NCBI GenBank assembly: GCA_035578175.1
Contig: JAQMRL010000006.1
Span: 26,058,393-26,122,392 of the forward strand
Length of the DNA: 64,000 nt
Direction: 5' to 3'
Source of the DNA: Catonia carolina
Lineage: Eukaryota > Arthropoda > Insecta > Hemiptera > Achilidae
The notes beneath the pieces are model-generated. The model had not been told where the DNA came from. It saw only the letters and a program-made list of their open reading frames with translations, and searched no databases. A program made the translations under genes and the position numbers. Below are positions 1 to 11,452 of this stretch, piece by piece (within the stretch, counting starts at the first letter, position 1; the number at the start of each line of letters is the position of its first letter).

Positions 1-690
1 AAACCTTCTTCATAAAAACTTGCCGCCTGCTGTGATAACCAAGAATTCACGGCCGTTTTCAATTCGTCGTCATCGTCATAACGGCTGCCGCCCAAGTGAT
101 GTTTCAGATGACGGAAGAGATGAAAGTTGCTCGGCGCAAGGTCAGGGTTGTAGGATGGGTGGTCCAAAACTTCCCAGCCAAAAGAGTCCAATGCAGCTCG
201 GGTCTGAGCGGCAGTGTGAGGGCTTGCATTATCGTGCAGAAACAAAATTCCTTTCGTGAGCATGCCACGTCTCTTGTTTCGATTCGGGAGTGAAATGCGA
301 AATCCACGTTTCGTCTCCAGTTACGATCCGACTCAGGATGTCGTCACCATTTTCGTCATAACGTGTCAGAAAATTCAAGGAACTCTCGAGTCTTTTGTGT
401 TTGTGCTCCTCCGTCAGGAGTTTAGGGACCCAACGCGAGCACAGTTTCTTAAAGTTTAATTTTTCATTAACAATTTTGTAAATCACAGACCTCGAAACGT
501 CGGGAAATTCGTCATCTGAAACATCACTTGGGCGGCAGCCGTTATGACGATGACGACGAATTGAAAACGGCCGTGAATTCTTGGTTATCACAGCAGGCGG
601 CAAGTTTTTATGAAGAAGGTTTCCAAAATTTAGTTGTGCGATATGATAAGTGTTTACAAAAACTTGGAAACTATGTAGAAAAATAGATAA
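1..690 (-). mobile_element. Fold-back mariner transposon remnant
   Basis: The minus strand from about 515 down to 1 encodes the C-terminal half of a mariner (Tc1/mariner superfamily) transposase in more than one frame. It includes the catalytic-region motif VTGDETWISH (about 310-345) and, after a frameshift near 240, the HDNA.PHTA and DHP.YNPDLAPS.F.LF motifs. The last 110 bases at the left edge (C-terminal coding part) recur inverted at 513..625 on the plus strand. There they read through to a transposase C-terminus ending YVEK and a stop near 685. The element is therefore a fold-back: one minus-strand body plus an inverted C-terminal piece. It is cut by the window edge and is non-functional because of the frameshift and rearrangement. 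Confidence 0.8.
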
Positions 691-923
691 AAGTATGTAG
701 ATTCTGAAAATAAAATTAGTTTTTGCAAATTTCCTTTTATTTTTTTTTTTATTTTCAAACGGTACTTACTTTAAAAATACGCCTCGTAGTTTCTAACTCA
801 TACAAATTGCGACATTAAGAATGTACTTTATTTTTACTAACATCTAATAATGAACAGAGATTTTCATACTTAACACAGATATATTAAAAAAATAAACAAT
901 TAACAATATATATCACAATGTAC

Positions 924-1061
924 CTGACGTTTCAATGACTCTTCATCAAATACAACATCTGGTTTTGGTACAATAAATACTTGGCGCATAAATGGCTCAC
1001 TGTTTCGTGCGACTTCACCGATTCCAGCACTATTTGTAGGAACCGTACGCCAACATAGAAC
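924..1061 (-). CDS. Glutamate synthase, fourth visible exon
   Basis: This 138-base exon lies between a 3' splice site (TTTTCAG, just above 1061) and a donor (CAG|GTACAT, just below 924). It encodes 46 residues with the glutamate synthase-like string VLCWRTVPTNSAG...EPFMRQVFIVP. It joins the preceding exon (4507..4633) in phase 0. In GOGAT this stretch belongs to the N-terminal amidotransferase (glutaminase) domain, which releases ammonia from glutamine and channels it to the 2-oxoglutarate site. The next exon should lie beyond position 1. The call rests on recalled family patterns, not on an alignment. Confidence 0.85.
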
Positions 1062-1385
1062 CTGAAAATAAATTCAAAATTAGCTGATACATGTTATTTT
1101 ATATTTTTCTAAAATAAACCAATAATTTTCTACAGTTACATCTGAGGTTAAAAGGGTACCAAGATATTTACCCCTAAAACAACTATAAGGAAATACACTT
1201 CCAAACATATCACCAAACAAATGCAGATTCTCAATACAAAATGACCAACTACTGCATTGGTGTATTTAAATATTCTAAAAACATAGTTCATAAAACTTTT
1301 TCCATTTTTCATGCACATCAGAGAGTTTGAAAAATAACTATGGATGTTGGCGAATCTGCACATGGAAACAATTAATTTTTAAAAA

Positions 1386-2300
1386 ATCTGGTGTGAAACA
1401 CTCACACAACTTTCTCTTGCCAATGCAAATAATGACCAATATAACCTAACATTAGTAATAAAACATTAGAAATAAACAAAAATCAAACCTTAATAAACAT
1501 AACCTAATTTTAATCGTATATAAAAGTCGCAAAATTAAAATCGACCTCAGTTTGGCTTAAAAATACGGAAAATCACTCTTTCACGCTAAACTAGGCTCTG
1601 TAAAAAAAATGTTCTAAATAAAAGTTGTACATCTTTTAATTTCCTATAAATTTTATTATATACACTTTAGTCGTAAAATGCATACTAGGGCTGAAATCTT
1701 AAAAAAATTGATTTTTTACACGTTTTCATGAGAAAAAAAGGAAAATTGCTAATTACCGCTAAACTAAGCGTTAAACAAAAAAATGTTTGAAATAAAAGTT
1801 GCAGGATTTTAAATTCTCTACAACTTTTATTACATACATTTTTGCGCTAAAATGTATATTAAAGCCGTAATCTTAAAAAAACAATTTTTTTACGTGAAAA
1901 CAACCTCGCCAAGAATTTCAGCAAACATGGCGCCTACCCTATCTAGTAGAGCATAAAATCTTTAGTAAACCAGGTGATTTAAAAAAAAACCGTAGAACCA
2001 GTTTTTGAGAAAATCGCAAAAAAGTGAAAAATTACACAAATAAACTACTACTTCCGGTTGACTGATTTTGATGAAAATGTTCGTGTCGGGTCCGGTAGTG
2101 GTATGTAACTTAAGTTTCAAGTTCGTACGTTGTTTCATTCTTGAGATATTCTGTTCACACACACAGACCAATCGCTAAAAACATGTTTTTTTGGTTCAGG
2201 GGATCTGAAAACGTGTAAATCCGGTGAAAACTCAATTTCTTAAAATTGACATGAAAACAATACTTTCCTTCCTATATATTCATATAGGCAAGAGAAAGTA
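1386..2300 (-). repeat. Interspersed repeat A (ACTTTCTCTTGCC family)
   Basis: This copy is inverted relative to the fullest copy at 61131..62102. It shares CACACAACTTTCTCTTGCC at one end, GGCAAGAGAAAGT at the other, and internal phrases such as ATTTCAGCAAACATGGCGCC. The short inverted end motifs suggest a non-autonomous DNA element. However, conservation extends about 25 bases past one motif (to CACACCAGATTTT), so the exact ends are uncertain. No protein-coding capacity is seen. Confidence 0.75.
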
Positions 2301-2899
2301 AAAATCATCATAATCAGTCCAATACGACCCTGAGAGCAATACTGGAAAAGAAAACCCTTAAACTTTTTTATAAACAAATAAATACAAAGACAAAACAATT
2401 ACAGTTGTAAATAGTTAAACTAATATTATTATCAAGTAATAACAATAATAACACACGTGATAAATATTCAAGTTTACCATTACATAATGAAATAATAATT
2501 AAATCAGCCTATTAATAACTGATAAAAGTAATAACTTATCATAAGCAATTATTGTAAAATGAACTACAATATTTATAATTCAAAGTACAGTATTAGGTTG
2601 TCTTCACATTTTAAATGTCAAAACATATCACGACACCAATTCAAAAATTGACACCTAGTATTTTATTGACTGAAAAAATTTATGTACTATCGACTTTGAA
2701 CTAAAAAATTAAATGTTTATAATAAAAATTATTGTGTAAATATATTAATTACATAATTTATTTATGATTTAGAATTTCTTCTGATAATACATTGACAAAA
2801 CACAAATACTACATGTTATGTAACGGAACTTAAAATATTATAAAATGTTTTGATTCACATCATAGTGATAGTTAAAATTTCTGTGATTCTCAGTGTCAT

Positions 2900-3075
2900 C
2901 TATATACAAGGGCTGTTTTTTCCAAACTCTGGTCGAGCATAAATAAAAGACAAATGAATACAATAAAATGTTTTATTACTAAAAGTTACGTACATTTATG
3001 GCTACTTTTCGATATAATCACCTTGATGATTGAGGCATTTGTCGTACGTGTGGACAAACTTTTTAATACAGTAAG
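2900..3075 (-). mobile_element. Mariner C-terminal remnant
   Basis: Minus-strand bases of about 2999..3062 encode a typical mariner transposase C-terminus (YDKCLNHQGDYIEK followed by a stop). The sequence ATACAAGGGCTGTTTTTTCCAAACTCTGG to the left (about 2904) looks like the mariner terminal region, so only the tail of the element survives. It belongs to a different mariner lineage from the elements at 1..690 and 4726..5652. Confidence 0.65.
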
Positions 3076-3162
3076 ACCTCGACTTATGCAAGGGATGCGT
3101 TCCCTTTCCTATCTATTAACGACATCTAACTTTTCCTCTAAAGTAATTGCTTTCCATTTTTT

Positions 3163-4273
3163 ACTTTCTCTTGACTATATGAATACATAGGAAGGAAAGT
3201 ATTGTTTTCATGTTGATTTTTCAAAATCAAGTTTTCCTCGGATCTACACGTTTTCAGACCCCCTGAACCCAAAAAACATGTTTTTAGTGATTGGTCTGTG
3301 TATGTGTGTGTGTGTGTGTCCATGTGCGAACAGAATATCTCACAAACAGAACATCGTACAAACTTGAAACTTAAGTTAGATACCACTAGAGGACCTGCAC
3401 GAACATTTTCATTAAAACCGGTCAACCAGAAGTAGTAGTTTATTCGTGTCATTTTTCGCTATTTTCTCAAAATCGGCTCCTACAATTTTTTTAAAAATCG
3501 CCTCATTTACTAAATTTTTTATGCTTTACAAGATAGGGTAAGTGCCATGCCTGCTGAAATTCTTGGAAAGGCTGTTTTCTTGTAAAAAAAAATTGTTTTT
3601 TTTTAAGATTGCGACTTTAACAAGCACTTTAGCACAGAAATGTACATAACAAAAACTGTAGAGAATTTAAAATCCCACAACTTTTATTTCAAATATTTTC
3701 TTGTATTATGCTTATTTTATCGGTAATTAGCGATTTTCTGTTTTTTTCTCACGAAAATGTGTAAAATTTTAATTTTTTAAGATTTCAGCCTTAAAATCAC
3801 CTCATTAACTACATTTTTTATGCTCTACAAAATAGGGTAAGTGCCATGTCTGCTGAAATTCTTCAGCGGAGGCTGTGCTCTCGCAGAAAAAACATATTTT
3901 TTTTAAGATTGTTTTTTCTCACGAAAACGTGTAGAAACAATCCATTTTTTTTTAAATTTTCAGCCTTAATATGCATTTTACGACAAAAGTGTATATTACC
4001 AAATTTATAGGACATTGAAAGATCTAAAATTTTTATTTTAAGCATTTTGCTCTTCAGAGCCTTAGTTTAGCATCAAAGAGTGATTTTCCATTATATTAAG
4101 CCAAACTAAGGTTGGAGTTCATTTTACATCATTCACACATAATTAAAATTAGGTTATGTTTTTTGAAGTTAGTTTTTTGTTTATTTCTGATGTTTTATTA
4201 CTAATGTTAGGTTACATTGGTAATTATTTGCATTGAGAAGAGAAAGTCGTGTAAGTGTTATACACCAGATTCT
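3163..4273 (+). repeat. Interspersed repeat A, internally duplicated copy
   Basis: This copy starts with ACTTTCTCTTGAC and ends GAGAAGAGAAAGTCGTGTAAGTG. It contains the (TG)n tract at about 3300..3319 and the phrase GTCAACCAGAAGTAGTAGTTTATTCGTG shared by the family. Compared with 61131..62102, a stretch around 3480-3560 (AGATAGGGTAAGTGCCATGCCTGCTGAAATTC) is repeated at 3825-3865, which makes this copy longer. No open frame of interest. Confidence 0.75.
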
Positions 4274-4506
4274 TTTTTAATAATGAAGCTCTATGTGCAG
4301 ATTTTCATCACTTATTATTTTTATTTCTAAACTCCAAATAAAAGTAAAATAAATAAAATTATAGATTTTATGATTTTTTATAGTTTTTAATATAGGATGA
4401 ATAACAAAAAATAGAACATGCAAACAGATGTATGCAAACACACGCACTCATAGAAAAAGATATTCTTTCAGTTTATAACAAAAGCATTTAACACAAATAA
4501 CAATAC

Positions 4507-4633
4507 CTGTAAATTGCACTCATTTGCCAGACTAGCAAAAGCAGTTTCGCATTCTGCATGATGAGTTTTATCTTCATATATAATACCAGTAGCATATTTC
4601 CCGAATTCAGGTAACTCAATATTCTGCTGCTCT
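4507..4633 (-). CDS. Glutamate synthase, third visible exon
   Basis: This 127-base exon lies between an acceptor (GGTTTTAG) and a donor (CAG|GTATTG). Its first base completes an arginine codon split across the intron from the exon at 11322..11452. It then encodes 42 residues including EFGKYATGIIYEDKTHH and ASLANECNLQ. The FGKYATG....DKTHH pattern is characteristic of GOGAT. The exon ends in phase 0 and joins 924..1061 cleanly. The product forms part of the glutaminase domain. Confidence 0.88.
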
Positions 4634-4725
4634 CTAAAACCAAAACAAGTTTATTAGAACTAGTACATATAAATAACACAATTTACCTTACAGGAGAAAT
4701 TACACAGAAATCCAAGAGAGATATA

Positions 4726-5652
4726 CAAGGTGTGGCTATTAAATCACGAGACTGACATTGTAAAAAAATTTTTAAAATTTAAAACAAAATCACTTATTGT
4801 CACCTTCAATATACACTCCTTCTCTATCCCTACAACGCTCCATGCGAATTTTCCATTGTTGAAAACAGTGCTGGAAGTCATCTTCTGTCAGCTCCTTCAG
4901 GACACGTGCTGCTTTCTCTTTTACAACTTCCACAGACTCAAATCTTGTCCCCTTTAATGCAGATTTCACCTTAGGGAACAGGTAGAAGATAATAACATGT
5001 GATGAAACGTGGTTTTTTAGTTATGATAAGAAAACGAAGCGCCAATTCATGCACTGGAAGAGCCGAACTTCACAGAAAGCCAAAAAAGGTCGAATGAGCA
5101 AGTCAAAATTTAAAGCAATGATGATTGTTTTTTTTATATGCATGGGATTGTGTAACTTCACTGGCTTTCTGAAGGTCAAACAATTAATCAATATTACTAC
5201 CTTGAGGTACTTTCTTAACTACGTCAAAGAGTATGGAAAAAACGCCCCGAAATGTGTAAGGACAAATCATGGGTTCTCCACCAAAACAATGCACCAGCTC
5301 ATTCCGCGTTATCTGTCAAGAAGTTCCTAGCCAAATACAGCATCTCAGTGTTAGAACATCCACCTTATTCACCAGATCTTGCATCATGTGACTTCTACCT
5401 GTTCCTTAAGGTGAAATCTGCATTAAAAGGGACAAGATTTGAGTCTGTGGAAGCTGTAAAAGAGAAAGCGGCACGTATCCAGAAGGAGCTGAGAGAAGGT
5501 GACTTCCAACACTGTTTCCAACAATAAAAATTTGCATGGAGCGTTGTAGGGATAGAGAAGGGGTGTATATTGAAGGTGACAATAAGTAATTATGTATAAA
5601 ATAAATAAAAGTTTTTACAACGTCAGTCTCGTTATTTAATAGCCACACCTTG
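4726..5652 (+). mobile_element. Fold-back mariner element with TA target duplication
   Basis: This 927-base element is bounded by TA on both sides. Its terminal inverted repeats (CAAGGTGTGGCTATTAAAT..ACGAGACTGAC) continue inward for about 250 bases, because the C-terminal transposase segment is present at both ends in opposite orientation (4800..4985 inverted, 5390..5590 direct). The plus strand around 5252..5527 encodes the mariner C-terminal motifs KSWVLHQNNAPAHSA and HPPYSPDLASCDFYLF. The N-terminal half of the transposase is absent, so the element is non-autonomous. The copy at 46824..47728 has the same architecture, so this structure has itself been mobilised. Confidence 0.85.
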
Positions 5653-5879
5653 TATACACTAGATGACTCTGAATAAAGTAAACAGACAATATACATTATA
5701 AGGACGAGAAGAATGTTGCAGAATTAATCCCCATGATCAAATAATAGAGACTAAAATTTTAGATATAGAATGGATAATAACAAATTTTTAAGAAACTAAA
5801 CAATATATCTAAGGTGTCTGATGAGTGGTTTAAAAACCAATAAGACCTTTAAAAACTGGAATAAAATGAACAAAGTACA

Positions 5880-6430
5880 GATTTCTTTAAGGGTTTCAAC
5901 TTTCTTCCGGAAAAGAAGAGCAACAAGCTGGGGTTGCTACAGAAGAATGTTGGAGGTGATTACTAGGCAAGTGGCAAAGGAGATGGAGTGAAGCCAGGGT
6001 CCTGGTGTGGGCAGAGAGGTTCATTCCTGTTGAACTGTGGATAAGGAGGACATTTGGTGATACAAACCATGAATTAACAAAGTTATTAACAAGGTGAGGG
6101 TGCTTTGGGGCATATCTGATGAGGGTTAAACTTGGGGAAAAGCCGATATCTCGACTACGTGACAAAGACGAGGAGGAGTCCGTTACCTAATGTATTTGAA
6201 AGATCTCTCTACTTTTAGCATAAAAGAATGGAGACATCTGAAAAGATAGGAGTTGAACTGTAAAGCTCAGAGAGAGTGGGAGCAGTGATGCTGGGAGATG
6301 AGGAAATCTGAAAGTTACTTGCTCTATTTGCAGAGAGGGTGACTGAGAGATAGCAAAGGGAGGAGATACCCGGATATTTCAGCGGAATCACCTTATCCCA
6401 ACCTAAATTAATCCTATTCCAATCACAAAA
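5880..6430 (+). mobile_element. LINE ORF2 C-terminal fragment (probable)
   Basis: With frame changes, the plus strand reads a pattern like VLVWAERFIPVELWIRR, then ELTKLLTR and GCFGAYLMRV. This resembles the C-terminal region of I/R1/Jockey-type LINE ORF2 proteins (LTQ.LTGHGCF..YL). The segment is richer in GC than its surroundings, carries stops and frameshifts, and has no recognisable ends. It is an old, dead fragment. The assignment comes from a short motif only. Confidence 0.5.
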
Positions 6431-7369
6431 AAAAATTATTTCCTGAGCTGGTGATGAAAGAGAAAGTATGAGTGGTGGTCAGTAACAGCGAACAGGGAAT
6501 TATGCTACAGTTTACGAATTAGGGAAGTGGAGGGTTTTTTCAGTTCAGCTCAAGTGGCCAGGCAACAGGTTTTTGGTTGGATGGTGGTGGCAGCCTCCTT
6601 GGAACTGAACGAGGACACCTCAATTATTGAGTCCAACAATACTTCCTTACCCCATTGTGGTTAAGTGATCAAGAGTTTTTCTTGCCACTTGGATTCAAAA
6701 AAGGGCTTCCATGAAAAGCAAAAGTAGAACCGACAATAAACAGAAGACTGAATTTTTGCTTTAAAAAATTTTCTAAAACTGTTTACAGTAATTTAATGTG
6801 TTCTAAAATAATCCTAAACAATAAAATATTACACAGACTACAGGTACGTTAAAGAAACAACTGATACTCAAATACATACTTTAAACAGAAAATAGAATAC
6901 TGAACGAAAGTAAGTGTTGTTGGCCTAAAAACTAGAACGACATATTTTATAATTGTTGTACCAGATAAAAGGGATATTACAGAAAATGTTTTGACACAAT
7001 CATTATTACTGTGTACAGCCAATTTTCTTTCAAGTAAACACAAACATATGATAAGCATTAATAATTTTTGTTTTTTTGTTTTTACTTCTTATGACGCTAT
7101 TTATAATAGAAATATAAGACAGTTCTGTAATGATGGACAAATTCTACACCAGATTTCAACTGATCATCATATTGACCCTTGAAACCAAAAAAGAGGTTTT
7201 AAGAAAAATTTTCTTCTTAGTTAGTGTGCTATTTTTCCTTGGAAAAGTTAACTATATACAGGGTGAGCCATATGTTGGTTCCCCAATATTTATGGAAATC
7301 GCAAGAAAAGTTAATGGAATACGAAACCTATAGACAAAAAAAAACAAAATATTTATTATTTTTATTGTT

Positions 7370-7742
7370 ATGGTAATGTTCTGGTCCGGAGATGTAAAGA
7401 TAGCTGGGTCAAATACATCAGCAGTAAAATTTTTTTATTGTTCAAAAAAATATTGGAAATATTAAAAAAAAATTATTATTTATTTTTTAATTTTGACATT
7501 TTCTTTTATCATCAACAGAAATATTTAGGTATTTAATATAATACTGAATTTGCTTCCAAAAAAAAAAAAAAAATTTTTTAATTAAATAATGTTAGATGAT
7601 AAAACATATTGTCAAAATTCAAAAATAAATAAATAATTAATTCTTTCGTAATAATTCCAATATTTTTTTAACGATAAAAATTTTTTACCGCTGATGGATT
7701 CGACCCAGCTATCTTTACATCTCCGGACCAGAATGTTACCAT
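7370..7742. mobile_element. Fold-back MITE with about 75-bp arms
   Basis: The left arm ATGGTAATGTTCTGGTCCGGAGATGTAAAGATAGCTGGGTC is nearly the exact inverse of the right end (7665..7742). The match continues through ATCAGC(A/G)GTAAAA and then as AT-rich imperfect pairing across the centre. The whole 373 bases can fold back on itself. The arms contain GGGTCGAATCCATCAGCGG, which resembles a tRNA T-arm. No coding capacity is seen. Confidence 0.8.
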
Positions 7743-8460
7743 TACTCCAAACATAATGCAAAAAGTGGATAAAATTTACAATACTTAAATAGAAAATAAT
7801 TACAAATTTATGTATCTTGCTGTATTTAAGCTAAAATACTTAAAATAGCTTAAAATGTATCAAAATTGATATTTTTTACAAGGTCTAAACATTTTCTAAT
7901 GATTCCTGACTATAACAAGTCTTCATTTATTCGTGGGAAGAAATTATTAACAAACTGATGAAAATCAATGATATTTCCCTATGGTTCAAATTCCATAGGA
8001 CACCTGGTGTAAGTAATACGGGTGAAAATTGGTCAACGTTCTCAAAAATGAAATAAACCAATTGGCAGAGAGGGGCTTGGGACCTAGGGGAATAAAATCG
8101 GAAAATTAATCATGTCAGTTGAGGAGGCAATAAGATAGCCCAAAACTAAGAATACCCATTTTAGCTTTCATGCTGCAGCCTTGAGGACTTACACTTTCCT
8201 TTCTGTACTGGTAAAAAAATACTATATATTAAATTTTCAGATGACATTTTTATAAGTAAGGATTCAACTATAATTTAGATATAATGCTCTAAACCCAGAG
8301 AATAATAAGAAAGACAAACTTCCAAATGAATCACCGAAGAACTGCAATTCTTAGATTTTTCAAAATTGTAATAATTTAATCGATATAGAAAAGAGTTATG
8401 TAACAGTAATTTAATACTTAAATAACAGTTATGTAACAGTTTTTGACATGTTATAATTTC

Positions 8461-8540
8461 CAAACCCTAACCGGGAATCGAACCTGGGACCTCCGCATTG
8501 TAGGCCAGCGCGCTACCACTACACTACAGAGGGAGCCTAA
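8461..8540 (-). repeat. tRNA-like SINE head
   Basis: The minus strand reads AGTGGTAGCGCGCTGG (A-box-like) and GGTTCGATTCCCGG (B box), spaced as in a tRNA gene. The flanks do not pair into a complete acceptor stem, so this is more likely a tRNA-derived SINE head than a functional tRNA. Confidence 0.55.
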
Positions 8541-8639
8541 AATAACCCATTTTATTTTCATGTTTACTGTTAGTTATTTCAAACAATAAAAATAATGGGA
8601 GATAGTAAATCTGTTATGAAGAACTTTGATTTAAACAAA

Positions 8640-8785
8640 ACTCCATCAGAACGGCTTCTACTACACCGGGGTCCCGGGTTTGCTTCCCAGTCAGGTCTGG
8701 CATTTTTCCATCACTCATATATCATCATTTTCCACGGTCTGCATTAGCGGATATTGCAAAACAATCAGACAAAAAAAAGGTTAAG
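8640..8785 (+). repeat. tRNA-derived SINE (family S2), 5'-truncated
   Basis: The sequence CGGCTTCTACTACACCGGGGTCCCGGGTTTGCTTCCCAGTCAGGTCTGGCAT is followed by TCATCACTCAT, TCTGCATTAGCGG and a short A-rich tail. It matches the copies at 55741 and 59027. The A box is missing, consistent with 5' truncation. Confidence 0.6.
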
Positions 8786-9938
8786 ACAAATTTTAGGTAT
8801 AATTTTAAATGCATAGATTAATTTGTTCTGAATAAAAATCATTAACTGATAAAATAAATCATGTTAATGTCAAACAAAAAATATGTACACCGATTATTGT
8901 ACAAAGATAACATGCTTTGGTTAAAAACTTTCAAATAATATCATATTTTTAATATCATGTTTAAACAAGACATGTAAACACGATAAGCATAATCTGGCAA
9001 CTTACTAAGTACGTTACAGAGAAACACTTCACCTACTTACAAAAAAATTAACAAAAAAAATTGTAAAATAGTTGATCAGTGAAATATTATAAATTAGAAA
9101 TGATACATCAGATTAATATCTTATCTTTAAATTAACTAAGAAAATTTCCTGCATTAATTTTGTTAAAAATATTATTAATTTTTTATTTTTTTCTCAATCA
9201 TTTTACCATAGTTTGTCAACAAAATTTTATTTATTATAACAATATATTGGCAAACTGTAGTAACATGCAAGCATTAATACCTTTTACTAATTTTTAACCA
9301 AGATAATAAAGTACCTAACCAATATTGCTACGAATTAAAATTCTAAATAAATTTATTTTTACCGTTTATGGCCATCAACATAATTAAAATGCAAAATCGC
9401 TTCCAATGTGTTTTAAATGAGAATTATATTAACTCTTAAATATAGAATTCTACCAAAAGGATTTTTATAATTGTTACATGGTTTTAAAGAGTATTCTTTC
9501 CTGATTTGCCCAAAAGTTCTGAACTTGAAATTCATGCTAATATGAGCTCCATTATACTAAATGAAAAAGAGTAAGTTTCGTTTACAACGTAAAGTGGTAA
9601 TACAACGTATTGTATAGCCGTTCTCCCACATTTATCCTCTCCGTTGTGTCATCTCACAACCCATCTGTCAATATTAGACATGTATTACGTTGTTTTATTT
9701 TAAATTTTAGTTTAAAACCGTTATTTTCAGGGCGAAACTAACATATTACTGTGCTTTAGTCGTTACTCACAGTTCTTCTAAGGCTGGTTTACTTTGTTTT
9801 TAACTTAAATCATTTATTTATTGATATTGGTTTGAAACCCAAGAACATTGTGCGAATTTATTCGCACGGGTCCACTATGCTATTTTAGTTAAATAACTTA
9901 ATATCTTTATTTAATACAATACTTTATTTAATAAATAT

Positions 9939-9964
9939 TTATATATATATATATATATATATAT
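9939..9964. repeat. AT dinucleotide microsatellite
   Basis: An uninterrupted TA/AT run of about 26 bases just upstream of a LINE fragment. Confidence 0.9.
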
Positions 9965-9974
9965 TGACTATGTT

Positions 9975-10690
9975 TTTAAAAAGTGGAAAGGTGTGGTTAA
10001 TCCAGGGGTTAGAATAAGTAATGACGATTACCTCAATGCATTGCTATTTGCGAATGACAAGTGGATTATAAAAGGAGAGTGAAGATGAGCTTCAAAGAGC
10101 AGTTTATGTTTTAAATTATTTATGTAAAAAGTGTAATTAACGAGTTTCAATTGCTAAATCAAAGGTTATGGCATTCAGAGGGAAGTATCCCACTCGTTCG
10201 AAGATTGTTTTAGACGATGTAGTATTAGATCAAGTGTCTCACTATAACTTTGATAGGGACTTGAATGTCGAAAATAAAATAAATAAATTTCAAGCTATTT
10301 GTAGTACCATAAACAGGACACTGGGTAAAAGAGCTAGAACAGAGACAGTAGTGAAGTTCTACATGGTAATGACAGCCCAGTCCTTCTTTATGGAAGTGAG
10401 TCATGGGTTACCACGAAACGCCAAGAAAGTAGGATCCAAGCAGCTGAAATGAAGTTTTTACGAAGGGTGAAGGGCTGTTCGAGGCTGGATCTAATACATA
10501 ACGAGGAAATTAGATCTGAGTGTGGTGTATTTAGCCTGAAGGAAAAAATGGAGGAGTACCATAATCAATGGAGGCAACATTTAGAACAGATGCCAGAGGA
10601 GAGAATAACCTTAAAAGTGATGGAATATGTCCAATTAGAAGAAGGGAGGTGAAAAGACCTCGAAGAAGATGGCAGTAGTTGAGATGTACG
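9975..10690 (+). mobile_element. LINE reverse transcriptase 3' fragment
   Basis: The plus strand encodes, with frameshifts, GVRISNDDYLNALLFAND (a degraded FADD catalytic region). A frame at 10168..10452 then gives VMAFRGKYPTRSKIVLDD and FQAICSTINRTLGKRARTETVVKFYMVM. A third frame at 10449..10652 gives MKFLRRVKGCSRLD and EYHNQWRQHLEQMPEERI. This order (thumb region, then the FLRRVKG tail) is typical of non-LTR retrotransposon ORF2 C-termini. Frameshifts and FAND in place of FADD show that it is dead. Confidence 0.8.
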
Positions 10691-10894
10691 GGTTGAAACA
10701 TCTCGTGTTTGTGTAGTAGTACAGGATGATTTGTGAGTTCGGAACAGGTTTATGCCTAATCCTTGATAGTAAGAAGAAGAGACTAAATATATCTGGGTGC
10801 TCTTCTAGCAGCCTATATAGGTAAAAGAGTGTAAAAGAGGTAAAAGTGTAGGTAAAAGAGTGGGACAGTCAGAAGGAGATAACGAGCATATGAG

Positions 10895-11190
10895 TACAGG
10901 GTACTCAAATGCTAAATTCCATCTTGTGGTAAAGGAAATTTGGATCAGGAAAGAAATAAAACAAAGAATTCTAGTGTACAATGCAGAAACATGGGATTTG
11001 ACAAAGGAGGTTGGAGGAGGATTAGTGCCATGCAGATAGACTTCTGGAAAAGAAATTGTCGGGTCTCAAAGCAGAATATACAAGAAAAAATGGAGAAAAT
11101 AACAGTATTGTGATATGAGCACCTGCATCGGATGCCTTAAGACAGGTGGCTCACTAGAATTTGGAAGCCAACTCAAAAGTGAGCATTACA
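10895..11190 (+). mobile_element. Second LINE tail fragment
   Basis: This is a weaker copy of the same kind of ORF2 tail. It reads an NAETWDLTKEV-like stretch, then MQIDFWKRNCRVSKQNIQEKMEKI, which parallels the xFLRRxxG...RN..I tail of LINE reverse transcriptases. It is broken by stops and sits in the same orientation as 9975..10690. The two may be parts of one element, or tandem insertions. Confidence 0.5.
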
Positions 11191-11321
11191 AAGAATAAGA
11201 CCATGAAAAAATTTAGATTTTGATGTTTGTTGTGTTTTCATTACAAATGCTATAGACTTTTTAACATTTTCACTTTTGGTAATGAGGTTTATTGTTTTAT
11301 CAACAAAAATTTATACAATAC

Positions 11322-11452
11322 CTGAGTTCACGAGCATAGTACGTATGAGGAATTGCAGTAAGAACACCAGCACCATCCCCTGTGTCATTATCACAAGCGC
11401 ATGCACCTCTATGATTCATACGCAACGCAAGCTTCTCTGCATCTCGCACAAT
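11322..11452 (-). CDS. Glutamate synthase, second visible exon
   Basis: This 131-base exon lies between an acceptor (TTGTTACAG) and a donor (CAG|GTATTG). It encodes 43 codons and two bases of the next. It contains the GOGAT motif RMNHRGACACDNDTGDGAG followed by VLTAIPHTYY, in the glutamine-binding part of the class II amidotransferase domain. It continues in frame from ...GRRSHK of exon 19744..19868 to IVRDAEKLALRM, as the family does, and passes a split arginine codon to 4507..4633. Confidence 0.92.

Larger units (their letters stand above)
1062..4506 (-). other. Glutamate synthase intron, filled with repeats
   Basis: This is the 3.4-kb intron between the GOGAT exons at 4507..4633 and 924..1061. 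It holds two copies of the ACTTTCTCTTGCC repeat family (1386..2300 and 3163..4273) and a mariner C-terminal remnant near 2900..3075. I see no coding sequence or recognisable repeat in 2300..2890, which is AT-rich. Confidence 0.75.
4634..11321 (-). other. Glutamate synthase intron, 6.7 kb
   Basis: This intron separates the GOGAT exons 11322..11452 and 4507..4633. It contains a fold-back mariner (4726..5652), three LINE tail fragments (5880..6430, 9975..10690, 10895..11190), a fold-back MITE (7370..7742), tRNA-like SINE pieces (8461..8785) and an AT dinucleotide run (9939..9964). The stretches 6430..7260, 7750..8460 and 8790..9935 are AT-rich, and I recognise nothing in them. Confidence 0.75.
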
